Part shown: positions 53,595 through 64,000 of the stretch, one piece after another
How positions within the stretch are numbered: the stretch's first letter is position 1
Layout of the letters: the number at the start of each line of letters is the position of its first letter
NCBI RefSeq assembly: GCF_004683865.2
Contig: NZ_CP038439.1
Coordinates: forward strand, 603,501 to 667,500
DNA length: 64,000 nt
Source of the DNA: Paracoccus liaowanqingii
GTDB lineage: Bacteria; Pseudomonadota; Alphaproteobacteria; Rhodobacterales; Rhodobacteraceae
Direction of reading: 5' to 3'
Made by a program: the position numbers and the translations under genes
Notes under the pieces: model-generated
Databases searched by the model: none
What the model saw: the letters and a program-made list of their open reading frames with translations, nothing else
What the model was told of the DNA's origin: nothing

Positions 53595-54914
53595 ATGTTC
53601 CGACCCTCGATCCTTGCTTCCGCCCTCGCCCTGGCCGCAGCCCTGCTGCCGGCCGGACCCCTGCTGGCGCAGGACGCGCCGCTGCGCATCGAGATCACCG
53701 ATGGCGTGATCGAGCCGATGACCATCGCCATTCCCGCCTTCCACGGCGATGCCGAGATCGCCGCCCGCGTGCGTCAGGTGGTGGCCCAGGACCTGACCGG
53801 CACCGGCCTCTTCCGCGAGATCCCGGCCGAGGCGCAGGTCGCGCGGCCCGGCAGCTTTGCCGAGGCCGTCAGCTACGAGGACTGGCGGGCAATCGACGCG
53901 CAGGCGCTGGTCTCGGCCGAGGTGCGGCAGATGGGCGAGAACATCAGCGTGCGGTTCCGGCTGTTCGACGTGGTCTCGGGGCAGCCGCAGGGCGACGGGA
54001 TGCAGTTCGACGCCCGCGCCAGCGACTGGCGCCGCGCCGCGCACAAGATCGCCGACCAGATCTATGCCCGGCTGACCGGCGAGAAGCCCTATTTCGACAG
54101 CCGCGTGGCCTTCGTGCAGGAGACCGGCCCCAAGAATGCCCGCATCAAGCGCATCGGGGTGATGGATTACGACGGCGCCAACATCCTGTGGATGACCGAC
54201 AGCTCGTCGCTGGTGCTGGCGCCCAAGTTCTCGCCGGACGGGCGGCGGCTGCTGTACACCAGCTATGACAGCGGCTTTCCGCAGATCCAGCTGATGGACG
54301 TGGCCAGCGTCAGCGCCCGGCCCCTGACGCAGGACGCCTCGACCATGGCTTTCGCGCCGACCTTCAGCCCGGACGGGCGGTGGGTGGCCTATTCTCGCGA
54401 GCAGGGCGGCAATACCGACATCTGGCTGATGGACGTGGCGACCGGCGCACAGCGGCCGCTGACCAATTCGCCCGCCATCGACACCTCGCCCGGCTTCAGC
54501 CCGGACGGGCAGCGCGTGGTCTTCGAAAGCGATCGCTCGGGGACGCCGCAGCTCTACATCATGGGGCTGGACGGGGCCGAGCCGGTGCGCATCAGCTTTG
54601 GCGAGGGGCGGTACGGCACCCCCGCCTGGTCGCCCAAGGGCGACATGGTGGCCTTCACCAAGCAGATCGGCGACCGGTTCCATATCGGGGTGATGCGCAC
54701 CGACGGATCGTCCGAGCGCATGCTGACCGAGTCCTTCCTGGACGAGGGGCCGACCTGGGCGCCCAACGGCCGCGTGGTGATGTTCACGCGCGTCACCCCG
54801 GGCGGAAACGGCCAGCCCCGGCTGCATTCGGTGGACATCACCGGGCGCAACATGCGACCCATGAACCTGGACTTTGCCGCCTCGGACCCGTCCTGGGGAC
54901 CCCTGATGCCATGA
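53595..54914 (+). CDS. tolB: Tol-Pal system beta-propeller protein TolB
   Basis: 439 aa periplasmic protein. Signal peptide ending GPLLAQ at residue 25; N-terminal alpha/beta domain (35-170); C-terminal propeller with repeated FSPDG or WSPKG blades (KFSPDGRRLLYTSY, TFSPDGRWVAYSR, GFSPDGQRVVFES, WSPKGDMVAFT, WAPNGRVVMFT). Binds Pal and TolA. 53 nt after tolA. Confidence 0.96.
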   Translation: MFRPSILASALALAAALLPAGPLLAQDAPLRIEITDGVIEPMTIAIPAFHGDAEIAARVRQVVAQDLTGTGLFREIPAEAQVARPGSFAEAVSYEDWRAIDAQALVSAEVRQMGENISVRFRLFDVVSGQPQGDGMQFDARASDWRRAAHKIADQIYARLTGEKPYFDSRVAFVQETGPKNARIKRIGVMDYDGANILWMTDSSSLVLAPKFSPDGRRLLYTSYDSGFPQIQLMDVASVSARPLTQDASTMAFAPTFSPDGRWVAYSREQGGNTDIWLMDVATGAQRPLTNSPAIDTSPGFSPDGQRVVFESDRSGTPQLYIMGLDGAEPVRISFGEGRYGTPAWSPKGDMVAFTKQIGDRFHIGVMRTDGSSERMLTESFLDEGPTWAPNGRVVMFTRVTPGGNGQPRLHSVDITGRNMRPMNLDFAASDPSWGPLMP

Positions 54915-54921
54915 GGATGAC

Positions 54922-55551
54922 ATGATGACCGCCGCCAAGACACCCGCCCTGCTGGCCGCCCTTCTGTCCCTGGCGGCCTGTGCCCAGCCCGCGCCTCCGG
55001 TCATGGCCCCGGTCACCGACCCCTATGCCAGCACCGGCGGCGGGGCGGTGTTCCAGGGCGATCTGGCGGGCGGCGTCCTGGGCGCGCAGGCGACCACGCA
55101 GTATTTCCAGAGCGCGATCGGCGACACCGTGCGCTTTCCCGCCGACCAGACGACCCTGACGGCGGAGGCGCGCGAGATCCTGGCCCGGCAGGCCGGCTGG
55201 CTGACCCAGCATGCGGGCTTCACCGCCGTCGTGCAGGGCCATGCCGAGGAAACCGGCACCCGCGAATACAACCTGGCCCTGGGCGCCCGTCGGGCCAGCG
55301 CGGTGCAGGAATACCTGGTGGCGCAGGGCGTGGCCCCCGACCGCATCCGGACCCTGTCCTTCGGCAAGGAACGCCCCGCCGCCACCTGCTCGGACGAGGG
55401 CTGCTATGCCCAGAACCGCCGCGTGGTGACGGTCGTGACCGAGGCCGCCCCGCCCGCCGCCATGGTCATGGCAACGCCCCCCGCCGTGTCAGCCCCCGTG
55501 GCGACCGCGCCGGGCGTCCTGCCGGGCGGCGCGACCGGGATCGGCATGTGA
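54922..55551 (+). CDS. pal: Peptidoglycan-associated lipoprotein Pal
   Basis: 209 aa. Lipoprotein signal with lipobox LAAC (Cys20). OmpA-like domain from about 65 to 175: TVRFPADQTTLTAEA, VVQGHAEETGTREYNLALG, RRASAVQEYLVAQG, FGKERPA. A short loop with two cysteines (TCSDEGC) and a Pro/Ala/Val/Met-rich tail of about 35 residues after the OmpA domain are additions relative to typical Pal. Two adjacent ATGs (54922, 54925) are possible starts. Confidence 0.94.
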   Translation: MMTAAKTPALLAALLSLAACAQPAPPVMAPVTDPYASTGGGAVFQGDLAGGVLGAQATTQYFQSAIGDTVRFPADQTTLTAEAREILARQAGWLTQHAGFTAVVQGHAEETGTREYNLALGARRASAVQEYLVAQGVAPDRIRTLSFGKERPAATCSDEGCYAQNRRVVTVVTEAAPPAAMVMATPPAVSAPVATAPGVLPGGATGIGM

Positions 55552-56459
55552 TGCGGCTGCGCGCGGCCCTGATCCTGGCGCTGGCGCTGCCCACGGGCGC
55601 GCTGGCGCAGGCGGCGCCGGATGCCGCGACGCTGGCCGACATGCGCCTGCAGGTCACCGAACTGCGCGGCCAGCTGCAGGGTCTGCGAGCCGAACTGGTC
55701 GCCTCGGGCGCCGCCGGGTTCCAGGCGGCGGGCGGGGCCGGGGCCATCGACCGCATGAACGCGATGGAGGCGCAGCTGATGCGCCTGACAAACCAGACCG
55801 AACAGCTGCAGAACCGCGTCAACCGCATCGCCGGGGATGGCGAGCGGCGGCTGGCCGATCTGGAGTTCCGCCTGTGCGAGGTCGATCCCGCCTGCGATCT
55901 GAGCGCGCTGACCGTGCCGCAGGCGCCGGGCGGGCTGACGCCAGAGCTGGCGCCCTCGCGCCCCGCCGCGGATGGGGGCGGGGCACCCGCCGCGACCGCG
56001 GCGGAACGGTCCGATTTCGACGCCGCCAGCGCCGTGATGGCCAGCGGCGATCATGCCCGCGCGGCGCAGATGTTCGCCGACGTGGCCGAGACTCATGCCG
56101 GCGGCCCCCTGACCGCCGAGGCGCTGTTCCTGCGGGGGCAGGCGCTGGACATGGCCGGACAGCCCCGCGACGCCGCCGCCGCCTGGCTGGAGGGCTTTGC
56201 CGCCGACCCGGACGGCGTGCTGGCGGGCGACAGCCTGCTGGGCATCGCCCGGGTGATCGAGGGGCAGGGCGAGGCGACCGCCGCCTGCCTCTATCTGGCC
56301 GAGATCCCGGCCCGCTTTCCCGGCAGCCCCCAGGCCCTCGAGGCCGAGCAGCAGGTGACGCGCCTCGGCTGCGGCATCAGCGATCTGGGCGCGCTGGACC
56401 CGCTGCTGGATCCCGCGCTGGACCCCGAGGCGGCGGCCGACATGGCCGAACACCAGTGA
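55551..56459 (+). CDS. cpoB: Cell division coordinator CpoB (YbgF)
   Basis: 302 aa periplasmic protein. Signal peptide ending GALAQ near residue 19; N-terminal coiled coil (about 25-115, with LADMRLQVTELRGQLQGLRA) that trimerises; TPR-type repeats from about 155 (FDAASAVMASGDHARAAQMF). Regulates TolA and peptidoglycan synthesis during constriction. The ATG at 55551 overlaps the pal stop (TGATG); an in-frame GTG 3 nt earlier is possible. Confidence 0.92.
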   Translation: MRLRAALILALALPTGALAQAAPDAATLADMRLQVTELRGQLQGLRAELVASGAAGFQAAGGAGAIDRMNAMEAQLMRLTNQTEQLQNRVNRIAGDGERRLADLEFRLCEVDPACDLSALTVPQAPGGLTPELAPSRPAADGGGAPAATAAERSDFDAASAVMASGDHARAAQMFADVAETHAGGPLTAEALFLRGQALDMAGQPRDAAAAWLEGFAADPDGVLAGDSLLGIARVIEGQGEATAACLYLAEIPARFPGSPQALEAEQQVTRLGCGISDLGALDPLLDPALDPEAAADMAEHQ

Positions 56460-57682
56460 CGGTGGACCCCGCCGGCCGCATCCTGGCCGCGCTGGACCGG
56501 CTGGCCGGCGATTTGCCGGCGCTTGGGCTGGCGGTCTCGGGCGGGGGCGATTCGATCGCGATGATGCATGTCGCCGCGGAATGGGCGCGGGGCCGGCGGC
56601 TGATGGTCGCGACCGTGGACCACGGCCTGCGCGAGGACAGCGCGCAGGAGGCCGAGGAGGTCGCCCGCGCCGCCCGTGCCCTGGGCCTGCCGCATGCGAT
56701 CCTGCTCTGGCGCCGCGACACGCAGGTGGGCAACCTGATGGCCCAGGCCCGCGACGCGCGGCTGCGGCTGCTGTCGGGCTGGGCGCAGCACAACGGCCTG
56801 CCCGCCGTGGCCCTTGGCCATACCGCCAACGATCTGGCCGAGACGCTGGTCATGCGGCTGGCGCGCGGCTCGGGCATCGACGGGCTGGCGGCGATGGCCG
56901 AATGGCGCGACGCCTTCGGGATGCGCTGGCTGCGGCCGATGCTGGGGGCGGGCCGGGCCGACCTGCGCGATTGGCTGAGCGCGCGCGGGATCGGCTGGAT
57001 CGACGATCCGACCAATGACAATGCCGATTACGACCGCGTCCGCGCCCGGCAGGCCATCGCCTCGCTTGGGCTGGACGTGTCGGGGCTGGCGCGCTCCGCC
57101 GGCCATATCGGCGATGCCCGCGACGCGCTGTCCGACTATGCCGCGCTGGTCTCGAAGGAGGCCGAGGCCGAGCGGGGCAGCCTGACCCTGTCGCGCGCCG
57201 CCCTGCGCGAGGCCCCGCCCGAGATCCGCCGCCGCATCCTGGTCGCGGCCTGCCGGTGGGTGACCGGGGGCGACTATCCCCCCCGCCGCGCCACGCTGCT
57301 GCACGCGCTGGAGGCGGTGATGGCGCAGGGCCGCGTCACGCTGGACGGGGCGATGATCTCTCCGACCGCGACCGGGCTGCGGGTCACCCGCGAGGCCGCC
57401 GCCGCGCAGCGGGCCGGTGCCACGACGGGCGCGGTCTGGGACCGCCGCTGGAAGATCGGGGGCCTGGCGCCCGGCCAGCATGTCGCGGCGCTCGGCTTCG
57501 ATGCTCTGGCGCGGCTGCCTTGGCGTGATTCGGGGCTGCTGCGCGACGAGGCCGCGGCCAGCCCCGCGATCTGGCAGGGCGAGGCGCTTGTGGCCGCGCC
57601 GCTGCTGCGCGATCATGCGTCCTGGACGCTGCGCCCCCTGCGGGGCGCGGCAGATTTCCGCAGGCTGGTGAAGGCGCATTGA
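56456..57682 (+). CDS. tilS: tRNA(Ile)-lysidine synthase
   Basis: 408 aa from a GTG overlapping the cpoB stop (GTGA). N-type ATP pyrophosphatase: SGGGDSIAMMHVA near 25-37 is the PP loop, with TVDHGLREDS and LGHTANDLAETLVMRLARGSG downstream. Converts the wobble C34 of tRNA-Ile(CAU) to lysidine. The C-terminal TilS domain is short and partly degenerate, as in other alphaproteobacteria. Essential gene. Confidence 0.93.
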   Translation: MTVDPAGRILAALDRLAGDLPALGLAVSGGGDSIAMMHVAAEWARGRRLMVATVDHGLREDSAQEAEEVARAARALGLPHAILLWRRDTQVGNLMAQARDARLRLLSGWAQHNGLPAVALGHTANDLAETLVMRLARGSGIDGLAAMAEWRDAFGMRWLRPMLGAGRADLRDWLSARGIGWIDDPTNDNADYDRVRARQAIASLGLDVSGLARSAGHIGDARDALSDYAALVSKEAEAERGSLTLSRAALREAPPEIRRRILVAACRWVTGGDYPPRRATLLHALEAVMAQGRVTLDGAMISPTATGLRVTREAAAAQRAGATTGAVWDRRWKIGGLAPGQHVAALGFDALARLPWRDSGLLRDEAAASPAIWQGEALVAAPLLRDHASWTLRPLRGAADFRRLVKAH

Positions 57683-57739
57683 ACCTGCGGGAATAATCCC
57701 TATTTTCTGTTCAAACCATATTCCGCCGGAGGACCCTTC

Positions 57740-59635
<1,896 letters not shown>

Positions 59636-59991
59636 ACGAAATCAGGGGCTTGTGAATGGAACCCCGGCCCTCGGCCGGGGTTCTTCCATATCTGAACGAA
59701 TTGTTACCGTCAGATCGCCTGCCTGTGCGGGCGCATCGAACACCTCCGACGCGCCATTCCGGATCGTGGGACACTGGTCTAGTACCTGAGAGACAATTTT
59801 CATTTCAACGAATGCCACTTTTTTAGACAGGTGTTCAGGCCCGCTCATGCCGCGGCAATAGGACATTTGTGATTGCGAAAGCTAAACCATACGGTTTTGC
59901 TTCCCCAGTCTTTCATCCTGTGCGATAGCAGCTTGCACACACTGCAACGCCGACACGATCCTATGAGGTCGGCCAACCTTAGAACGACGAC
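59636..59991. other. Non-coding region between ftsH and the MarR gene (356 nt)
   Basis: Begins with the ftsH terminator. Bases 59690-59990 are clearly AT-richer than the surroundings and have no supported gene. They should hold the promoter of the MarR-type gene, but I found neither a clear -35/-10 pair nor a strong operator palindrome. Confidence 0.6.
59659..59686 (+). terminator. Intrinsic terminator of ftsH
   Basis: Perfect 11-bp stem GAACCCCGGCC / GGCCGGGGTTC with a CTC loop, followed by TTCC, 23 nt after the ftsH stop. Confidence 0.85.
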
Positions 59992-60450
59992 ATGACGCAA
60001 CAGCCCGCCTCAGACGACACCTCGAAACTCGACGCGATCCTGTGTTTCGAGGTCTATGCGGTTAATCTGGCATTCGGCCGCATCTACAAGCCGCTGCTGG
60101 ACCCGCTTGGCCTGACCTATCCCCAGTTCCTGGTGATGATGACCCTGTGGACCTGGGACGGCCTCAGCGTGGGCGCCATCGGCGAGCATCTGGGCCTGGA
60201 CAGCAGCACCCTGACCCCGCTCATCAAGCGCCTCGAGGCGGCCGAATTCGTCAGCCGCAAGCGCGACGTGCGCGACGAGCGGCGGGTGATCGTGTCGCTG
60301 ACCGAAAAGGGCGCGCAGCTAGAAGCCCAGTCCGAGCATGTTCTGGGCTGCATCACCCAAGCCACCGGCCTCAATCCGCGCGACACCGAGAAGCTGCACG
60401 ATTCGCTGCGGCAATTGCGCCGCCGGCTGACCAGCACCTCGCTGGACTAG
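59992..60450 (+). CDS. MarR-family regulator, OhrR-like
   Basis: 152 aa winged-helix repressor. Cys18 in AILCFEVY matches the N-terminal peroxidatic cysteine of OhrR, and Tyr22 and Tyr33 nearby match its hydrogen-bonding tyrosines; the DNA-binding wing is [15 protein letters not shown] near 89-103. OhrR releases DNA when organic hydroperoxides oxidise that cysteine. The usual partner ohr is not adjacent, so the target could be elsewhere or the assignment could be to a related thiol-sensing MarR. Confidence 0.82.
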   Translation: MTQQPASDDTSKLDAILCFEVYAVNLAFGRIYKPLLDPLGLTYPQFLVMMTLWTWDGLSVGAIGEHLGLDSSTLTPLIKRLEAAEFVSRKRDVRDERRVIVSLTEKGAQLEAQSEHVLGCITQATGLNPRDTEKLHDSLRQLRRRLTSTSLD

Positions 60451-60510
60451 GCGCGGGGGACGAGGCCCGGGCTTGCGATTTTCTGTCGTCCGGTGCATGG
60501 GACGGGAACG

Positions 60511-60813
60511 ATGACCCGGATCCAAGACATACCCGACATGGCGGCGCTGCGCGTCGAGATCGACGCGCTGGACGCCCGGCTGATGGCGCTGATGGCGCGG
60601 CGCCACGCGCTGATCGACCGCGCGGCCCAGATCAAGTCCGGCAACGGCATGCCCGCCCGGATCGACGCCCGCGTCGAGGAGGTGGTGGCCAATGTCCGCG
60701 CCCATGCGATGGATCATGCCCTCGACCCCGACCTCTACGACCGGATCTGGCGCCTGCTGATCGAGGCCGCCATCGCCCAGGAAGAGCGTCAGCTGAACAA
60801 GGATCGCCCATGA
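60511..60813 (+). CDS. Chorismate mutase, AroQ type
   Basis: 100 aa all-helical domain: [23 protein letters not shown] with the following AAQIKSG gives the family Arg and Lys residues, and [16 protein letters not shown] with [13 protein letters not shown] the later helices. Converts chorismate to prephenate for Phe/Tyr synthesis; a PchB-like isochorismate pyruvate lyase is a less likely alternative. Start MTRIQDIP preferred. Overlaps folD by ATGA. Confidence 0.85.
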   Translation: MTRIQDIPDMAALRVEIDALDARLMALMARRHALIDRAAQIKSGNGMPARIDARVEEVVANVRAHAMDHALDPDLYDRIWRLLIEAAIAQEERQLNKDRP

Positions 60814-61685
60814 CCGCCCAGATCATCGACGGCAAGGCCTTTGCCGCCCGGCTGCGCGCCCGCATCGCCACCCATGTGACCGACCTGGCCGCCCGGGGCA
60901 TCACCCCGGGCCTGGCCGTGGTCCTTCTGGGCGAGCATCCCGCCAGCCAGGTCTATGTCCGCTCCAAGGGCCGCATGACCCTCGAGGTCGGCATGGCCTC
61001 GTTCGAGCATCGCCTGCCCGCCGACACCCCGCAGGACGCGTTGCTGGCGCTGATCGCGGGGCTGAACGCCGACCCGGCGGTGAACGGCATCCTGGTGCAG
61101 CTGCCCCTGCCGGCGGGCCTGGACGAAGCGGCGGTGATCAACGCGATCACGCCCGAGAAGGACGTGGACGGCTTCCACATCCTCAATGCGGGCCGCCTGG
61201 CGACGGGGCAGAAGGCGATGGTGCCCTGCACGCCGCTCGGCTGCCTGATGCTGCTGCGCGACCATCTGGGCAGCCTGGCGGGCCTGAACGCAGTGGTGAT
61301 CGGCCGCAGCAACATCGTCGGCAAGCCGATGGCCCAACTGCTGCTGCGCGACAGCGCCACGGTGACGATCGCCCATTCGCGCACGGCCGACCTGCCGGAT
61401 CTCTGCCACCGCGCCGACATCCTGGTCGCCGCCGTGGGACGACCGAACTTCGTGACCGGCGACTGGATCCGCCCCGGCGCGACGGTGATCGACGTGGGCA
61501 TCAACCGGACCCCGGACGGGCTGGTCGGCGACGTGGACCGCGCCTCGGCGCTTCCGGTCGCGGGCGCCCTGACCCCGGTGCCGGGCGGCGTCGGGCCGAT
61601 GACCATCGCCTGCCTTCTGGCCAACACCCTGACCGCCACCGCCCGTGTGAACGGCCTGCCCGACCCCGAGGGCCTGACCCCCTAG
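60810..61685 (+). CDS. folD: Methylenetetrahydrofolate dehydrogenase/cyclohydrolase
   Basis: 291 aa bifunctional enzyme linking 5,10-methylene-, methenyl- and 10-formyl-[16 protein letters not shown] near 49-61 holds the catalytic Lys, [12 protein letters not shown] and PEKDVDGFH the folate site, and [18 protein letters not shown] the NADP site. Ends [13 protein letters not shown] with a short tail. Coupled to the chorismate mutase gene; converges on the next gene with a 4-nt overlap. Confidence 0.96.
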   Translation: MTAQIIDGKAFAARLRARIATHVTDLAARGITPGLAVVLLGEHPASQVYVRSKGRMTLEVGMASFEHRLPADTPQDALLALIAGLNADPAVNGILVQLPLPAGLDEAAVINAITPEKDVDGFHILNAGRLATGQKAMVPCTPLGCLMLLRDHLGSLAGLNAVVIGRSNIVGKPMAQLLLRDSATVTIAHSRTADLPDLCHRADILVAAVGRPNFVTGDWIRPGATVIDVGINRTPDGLVGDVDRASALPVAGALTPVPGGVGPMTIACLLANTLTATARVNGLPDPEGLTP

Positions 61686-62254
61686 GCCGCCAGCCGGGCT
61701 GCCAGGCGCAGCGCATGCGCGGGCTGGGTCGTGGCCACCGGCAGCACCGGATCATAGGCGGCCCGGATCACCCCTGCCAGCGCCGCCGAGGGCGCGATCT
61801 CGCCCGCGAAGGTCAGCATGGACTGCATCGCCACCCGCTCGGCCAGCCCGCCGGGATGGGCGCCTCCCAGGGCCCCGCCCATGTTCAGAAACATCAGGCA
61901 GGCCCGGATCCCGCCCTCGGGATCGAAGCGGAACAGCCGATAGTGATCCGCCCCCTCGCGCGCCAGCCGCTCGGGCAGGCCCGGCACACCGGTCAGCCGG
62001 TCCAGGTCCGGCACGCCCGCCAGCTCGGCCCAGTCCCGCACGAAGAACAGCATCAGGTTGGCCCCCATCTCGGGATCGGTCTCGGCCATCGGATGGCGCG
62101 CATGGGCATAGCCCGCCCGCAGCGCGCCGCGAAAGATGCCCAGGCTCTCATCCGCCAGCCCGAAGACCACCGGCGCCACCGGCCGCCCCCACCGGGCGCA
62201 AAGAAAGCCGCCGTCAGATTTCGTGAACATCGCCTCGATCGCTGCCGCATCCAT
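61682..62254 (-). CDS. Uncharacterised 190-aa protein
   Basis: I do not recognise a family. 190 aa, soluble, Ala/Gly-rich with [20 protein letters not shown] at 14-33 and [18 protein letters not shown] near 67-84; two cysteines; conserved-looking Trp, Asp and His residues. The coding quality (third-position GC, no repeats) is like its neighbours. It overlaps the folD stop by 4 nt at its own 3' end, and its ATG is just upstream of repeat copy H on the map. Possibly co-transcribed with scoB/scoA, as it lies 101 nt downstream on the same strand. Confidence 0.72.
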   Translation of the reverse strand: MDAAAIEAMFTKSDGGFLCARWGRPVAPVVFGLADESLGIFRGALRAGYAHARHPMAETDPEMGANLMLFFVRDWAELAGVPDLDRLTGVPGLPERLAREGADHYRLFRFDPEGGIRACLMFLNMGGALGGAHPGGLAERVAMQSMLTFAGEIAPSAALAGVIRAAYDPVLPVATTQPAHALRLAARLAA

Positions 62255-62266
62255 GCGCCATACCCC

Positions 62267-62328
62267 TCATCTTGGTCCAAATATCCTGGGGGGAGTCGTC
62301 GGAACGACGACGGGGGGCAAGGCCCCCC
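62267..62328 (-). repeat. Dispersed 3'-end element, copy H (after scoB)
   Basis: On the minus strand: GGGGGGC-ctt-GCCCCCC (62312-62328), GTCGTCG-ttc-CGACGAC (62295-62311), TCCCCCCAGGATATTT, GGA, CCAAGATGAG (62267-62294). Starts 27 nt after the scoB stop and ends 12 nt before the ATG of the 190-aa gene, so it is both scoB trailer and that gene's leader. Confidence 0.88.
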
Positions 62329-62355
62329 GTCAACCCCGGCCGCCTGTCGCGATCC

Positions 62356-62979
62356 TCAGACCAGCGTGGCCTCGGTGGCCGCACGCAGCTCGTCCTCGGT
62401 GACGCCCTCGGCCAGTTCCACGATCTTCAGGCCCCCCGGAACCACGTCCAGCACGCCCAGATTGGTGATGATCCGGTCGACGACCGACTTGCCCGTCAGG
62501 GGCAGGGTGCATTCGCGCAGGATCTTCGACTCGCCCGCCTTGTTGGTGTGGTCCATGACCACGATCACCCGGCCGACGCCGGCGACCAGATCCATTGCGC
62601 CGCCCATGCCCTTTACCAGCTTGCCGGGGATCATCCAGTTCGCCAGATCGCCGTTCTCGGCCACCTCCATGGCGCCCAGAATCGCGGCGGCGATCTTGCC
62701 GCCCCGGATCATCCCGAAGCTTGTCGCGCTGTCGAAATAGGACGTGCGGTCCAGTTCCGTGATCGTCTGCTTGCCGGCATTGATCAGGTCGGGATCCTCG
62801 TCGCCCTCAAAGGGGAAGGGGCCCATTCCCAGCATGCCGTTTTCCGACTGCAGCGTGATGTCCTTGTCGCCCACATAGTTGGCGACCAGCGTCGGGATGC
62901 CGATGCCAAGGTTCACGTACCAGCCGTCTTCAAGTTCCTCGGCCGCGCGGGCGGCCATCTGGTTGCGGTCCCAGGGCAT
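62356..62979 (-). CDS. scoB: 3-oxoacid CoA-transferase subunit B
   Basis: 207 aa, class I CoA-transferase. The catalytic glutamate is in [14 protein letters not shown] near 43-56 (SENG motif); [15 protein letters not shown] precedes it. With ScoA transfers CoA from succinyl-CoA to acetoacetate. Starts 3 nt after the scoA stop. Confidence 0.93.
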   Translation of the reverse strand: MPWDRNQMAARAAEELEDGWYVNLGIGIPTLVANYVGDKDITLQSENGMLGMGPFPFEGDEDPDLINAGKQTITELDRTSYFDSATSFGMIRGGKIAAAILGAMEVAENGDLANWMIPGKLVKGMGGAMDLVAGVGRVIVVMDHTNKAGESKILRECTLPLTGKSVVDRIITNLGVLDVVPGGLKIVELAEGVTEDELRAATEATLV

Positions 62980-62982
62980 GGT

Positions 62983-63687
62983 TCAGGCCTCCTCACGCGG
63001 GCGGGTGGTGACTTTCTCGATGCGCTTCTCCTGCGCCCCCTGGATGATCCGGTGCACGTAGATGCCGGGCAGGTGGATCATGTCGGGGTCCAGGCTGCCG
63101 CGCGGGACGATCTCCTCGACCTCGGCCACGCAGACCCGGCCGCACATCGCCGCCGGAGGGTTGAAGTTGCGCGCCGTCTTGCGGAACACCAGATTGCCGG
63201 TGTCGTCGGCCTTCCAGGCCTTGACGATGGACAGGTCGGCCACGATCCCGCGCTCCAGGATGTAATCCTGCCCGTCGAAAGTCTTGACCTCCTTGCCCTC
63301 GGCGATGACGGTGCCGACGCCGGTCTTGGTGTAGAAGCCGGGGATGCCGCTGCCGCCGGCGCGCATGCGCTCGGCCAGGGTGCCCTGGGGGTTGAACTCC
63401 AGCTCCAGCTCGCCCGACAGGTACTGGCGCATGAATTCGGCATTCTCGCCCACATAGCTGCTCAGCATCTTCCTGATCTGGCGCGTATCCAGCAGCTTGC
63501 CCAGCCCGAACCCGTCCACGCCGCAATTGTTGCTGGCGATGGTCAGATCCTTCACCCCGCTCTCGACCACCGCGTCGATCAGCAGCTCGGGAATGCCGCA
63601 GAGGCCGAAGCCCCCCGCCGCGATGAACATCCCGTCCTTCAGAAGCCCGTCCAGAGCCTCGTTCGCCGTCCCATAGACCTTCTTCAT
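62983..63687 (-). CDS. scoA: 3-oxoacid CoA-transferase subunit A
   Basis: 234 aa. [16 protein letters not shown] near 27-42 is the oxyanion-hole GxGGF-type region, with [16 protein letters not shown] following. GGAGG stands 6 nt before the ATG. Used in ketone body and poly-hydroxybutyrate turnover, which fits a Paracoccus-like organism; no PHB genes are in the window. Confidence 0.94.
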   Translation of the reverse strand: MKKVYGTANEALDGLLKDGMFIAAGGFGLCGIPELLIDAVVESGVKDLTIASNNCGVDGFGLGKLLDTRQIRKMLSSYVGENAEFMRQYLSGELELEFNPQGTLAERMRAGGSGIPGFYTKTGVGTVIAEGKEVKTFDGQDYILERGIVADLSIVKAWKADDTGNLVFRKTARNFNPPAAMCGRVCVAEVEEIVPRGSLDPDMIHLPGIYVHRIIQGAQEKRIEKVTTRPREEA

Positions 63688-63769
63688 CGGTCCTCCCGTC
63701 CCTCGGATCACTGTGTCGGCCCAAGTTGTCGCCTGCGTCCCCCGCCCTGTCAATCGCAGCGGGGCGCGA

Positions 63770-64000
63770 TCACCCCTCGTCGATCACGTCGCCGCCCGTG
63801 TCCTCGGCGTCGGACGCCTTGGCTGCCGGTTTTTTCGCGGCGGGCTTCTTGGCGGCGGCCTTCTTAGGTGCCGCCTTCTTGGCCCCGGGCTTCTTCGCCG
63901 CCGCTGTCGCGGGTTTCTTCGCCGCCGGCTTCCTGGTGGTCTTCGAGGGCGATTTCGCGGCCTTCGCGGCGATCAGTTCCAGCGCCTGATCGACCGTCAG
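63770..64000 (-). CDS. topA: DNA topoisomerase I, C-terminal end (5' part outside window)
   Basis: The last 76 codons of a gene that enters from the right edge. [16 protein letters not shown] matches the final folded segment of alphaproteobacterial TopA; the rest is a lysine/alanine/proline tail ([17 protein letters not shown]) that resembles histone H1-like DNA-binding tails, ending GGDVIDEG. Assignment rests on this short end only. Same strand as scoA, 83 nt upstream. Confidence 0.75.
   Translation of the reverse strand: MTVDQALELIAAKAAKSPSKTTRKPAAKKPATAAAKKPGAKKAAPKKAAAKKPAAKKPAAKASDAEDTGGDVIDEG

Noticed and set aside
59642..59866. Minus-strand 74-codon frame after ftsH
   Set aside because: It starts without a ribosome site and reads through the ftsH terminator; no family resemblance.
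62267..62328. Reading repeat copies as CRISPR repeats or insertion sequence ends
   Set aside because: Copies are single, tens of kb apart, have no spacers, no transposase between them and no target-site duplications that I can see.

Overview
The window is a 64 kb stretch of high-GC, gene-dense chromosome from an alphaproteobacterium of the Rhodobacteraceae/Paracoccaceae type, most likely a Paracoccus-like species. This rests on protein similarity judged by eye, on gene order (siroheme reductase-cysH-DUF934-fpr; ruvCA-htpX-ruvB-ybgC-tolQRAB-pal-cpoB-tilS-ftsH; deoC next to a long ALDH; folD after a small chorismate mutase) and on lineage-typical features such as an IscR without the usual cysteine ligands. 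It is core chromosome: I see no phage, plasmid, transposase, CRISPR array, rRNA or tRNA.

Layout. 1-6104 (-): the 5' part of a long OmpA-family-like exported protein, then an assimilatory sulfur operon (DUF2849, sulfite/nitrite reductase, cysH, DUF934, fpr). 6201-10978: a divergent Lrp/AsnC regulator, a CPA2 antiporter with a TrkA domain, an orphan iscR-like repressor divergent from an alpha/beta hydrolase, and a tandem HD-domain protein. 11079-21653 (+): icd, purQ, a dctB/dctD-type two-component system whose regulator lacks the sigma-54 contact loop, metZ behind a 0.5 kb leader, folE2 and a UvrD/PcrA helicase. 21617-27703: EcsC and CDF transporter (-), then two small membrane proteins, deoC and a two-module aldehyde dehydrogenase (+). 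27853-36313: a peptide ABC transporter (SBP and permeases -, fused double ATPase +) with a DadA-like oxidase and an M20 amidohydrolase. 36436-42182: purU (+) and a BMP-type nucleoside-like ABC transporter (-). 42277-59635 (+): dnaE, then a long collinear cluster for Holliday-junction processing, Tol-Pal cell envelope, tilS and ftsH. 59992-64000: an OhrR-like MarR regulator, chorismate mutase, folD (+), an unknown 190-aa protein, scoB/scoA and the 3' end of topA (-).

The most notable non-gene signal is a dispersed 3'-end element found in ten copies. Read in the sense of the preceding gene it is one or two GC-rich hairpins, then CCCCCCGNNGGATATTT, then three bases and CCAAGATGAA. In copies with two hairpins the second hairpin has different arm sequences each time, yet the arms stay complementary, which points to selection on RNA or cruciform structure. 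Eight of ten copies lie just after a stop codon; two junctions carry inverted pairs. I do not know a published name for it.

Other points worth following: a DctD-type regulator without GAFTGA, a Shine-Dalgarno-sequestering hairpin before metZ, a sulfotransferase-like gene inside the Tol operon, htpX between ruvA and ruvB, a perfect 45-bp tandem repeat in tolA, and a sulfite-reductase operon without an adjacent siroheme synthase gene.
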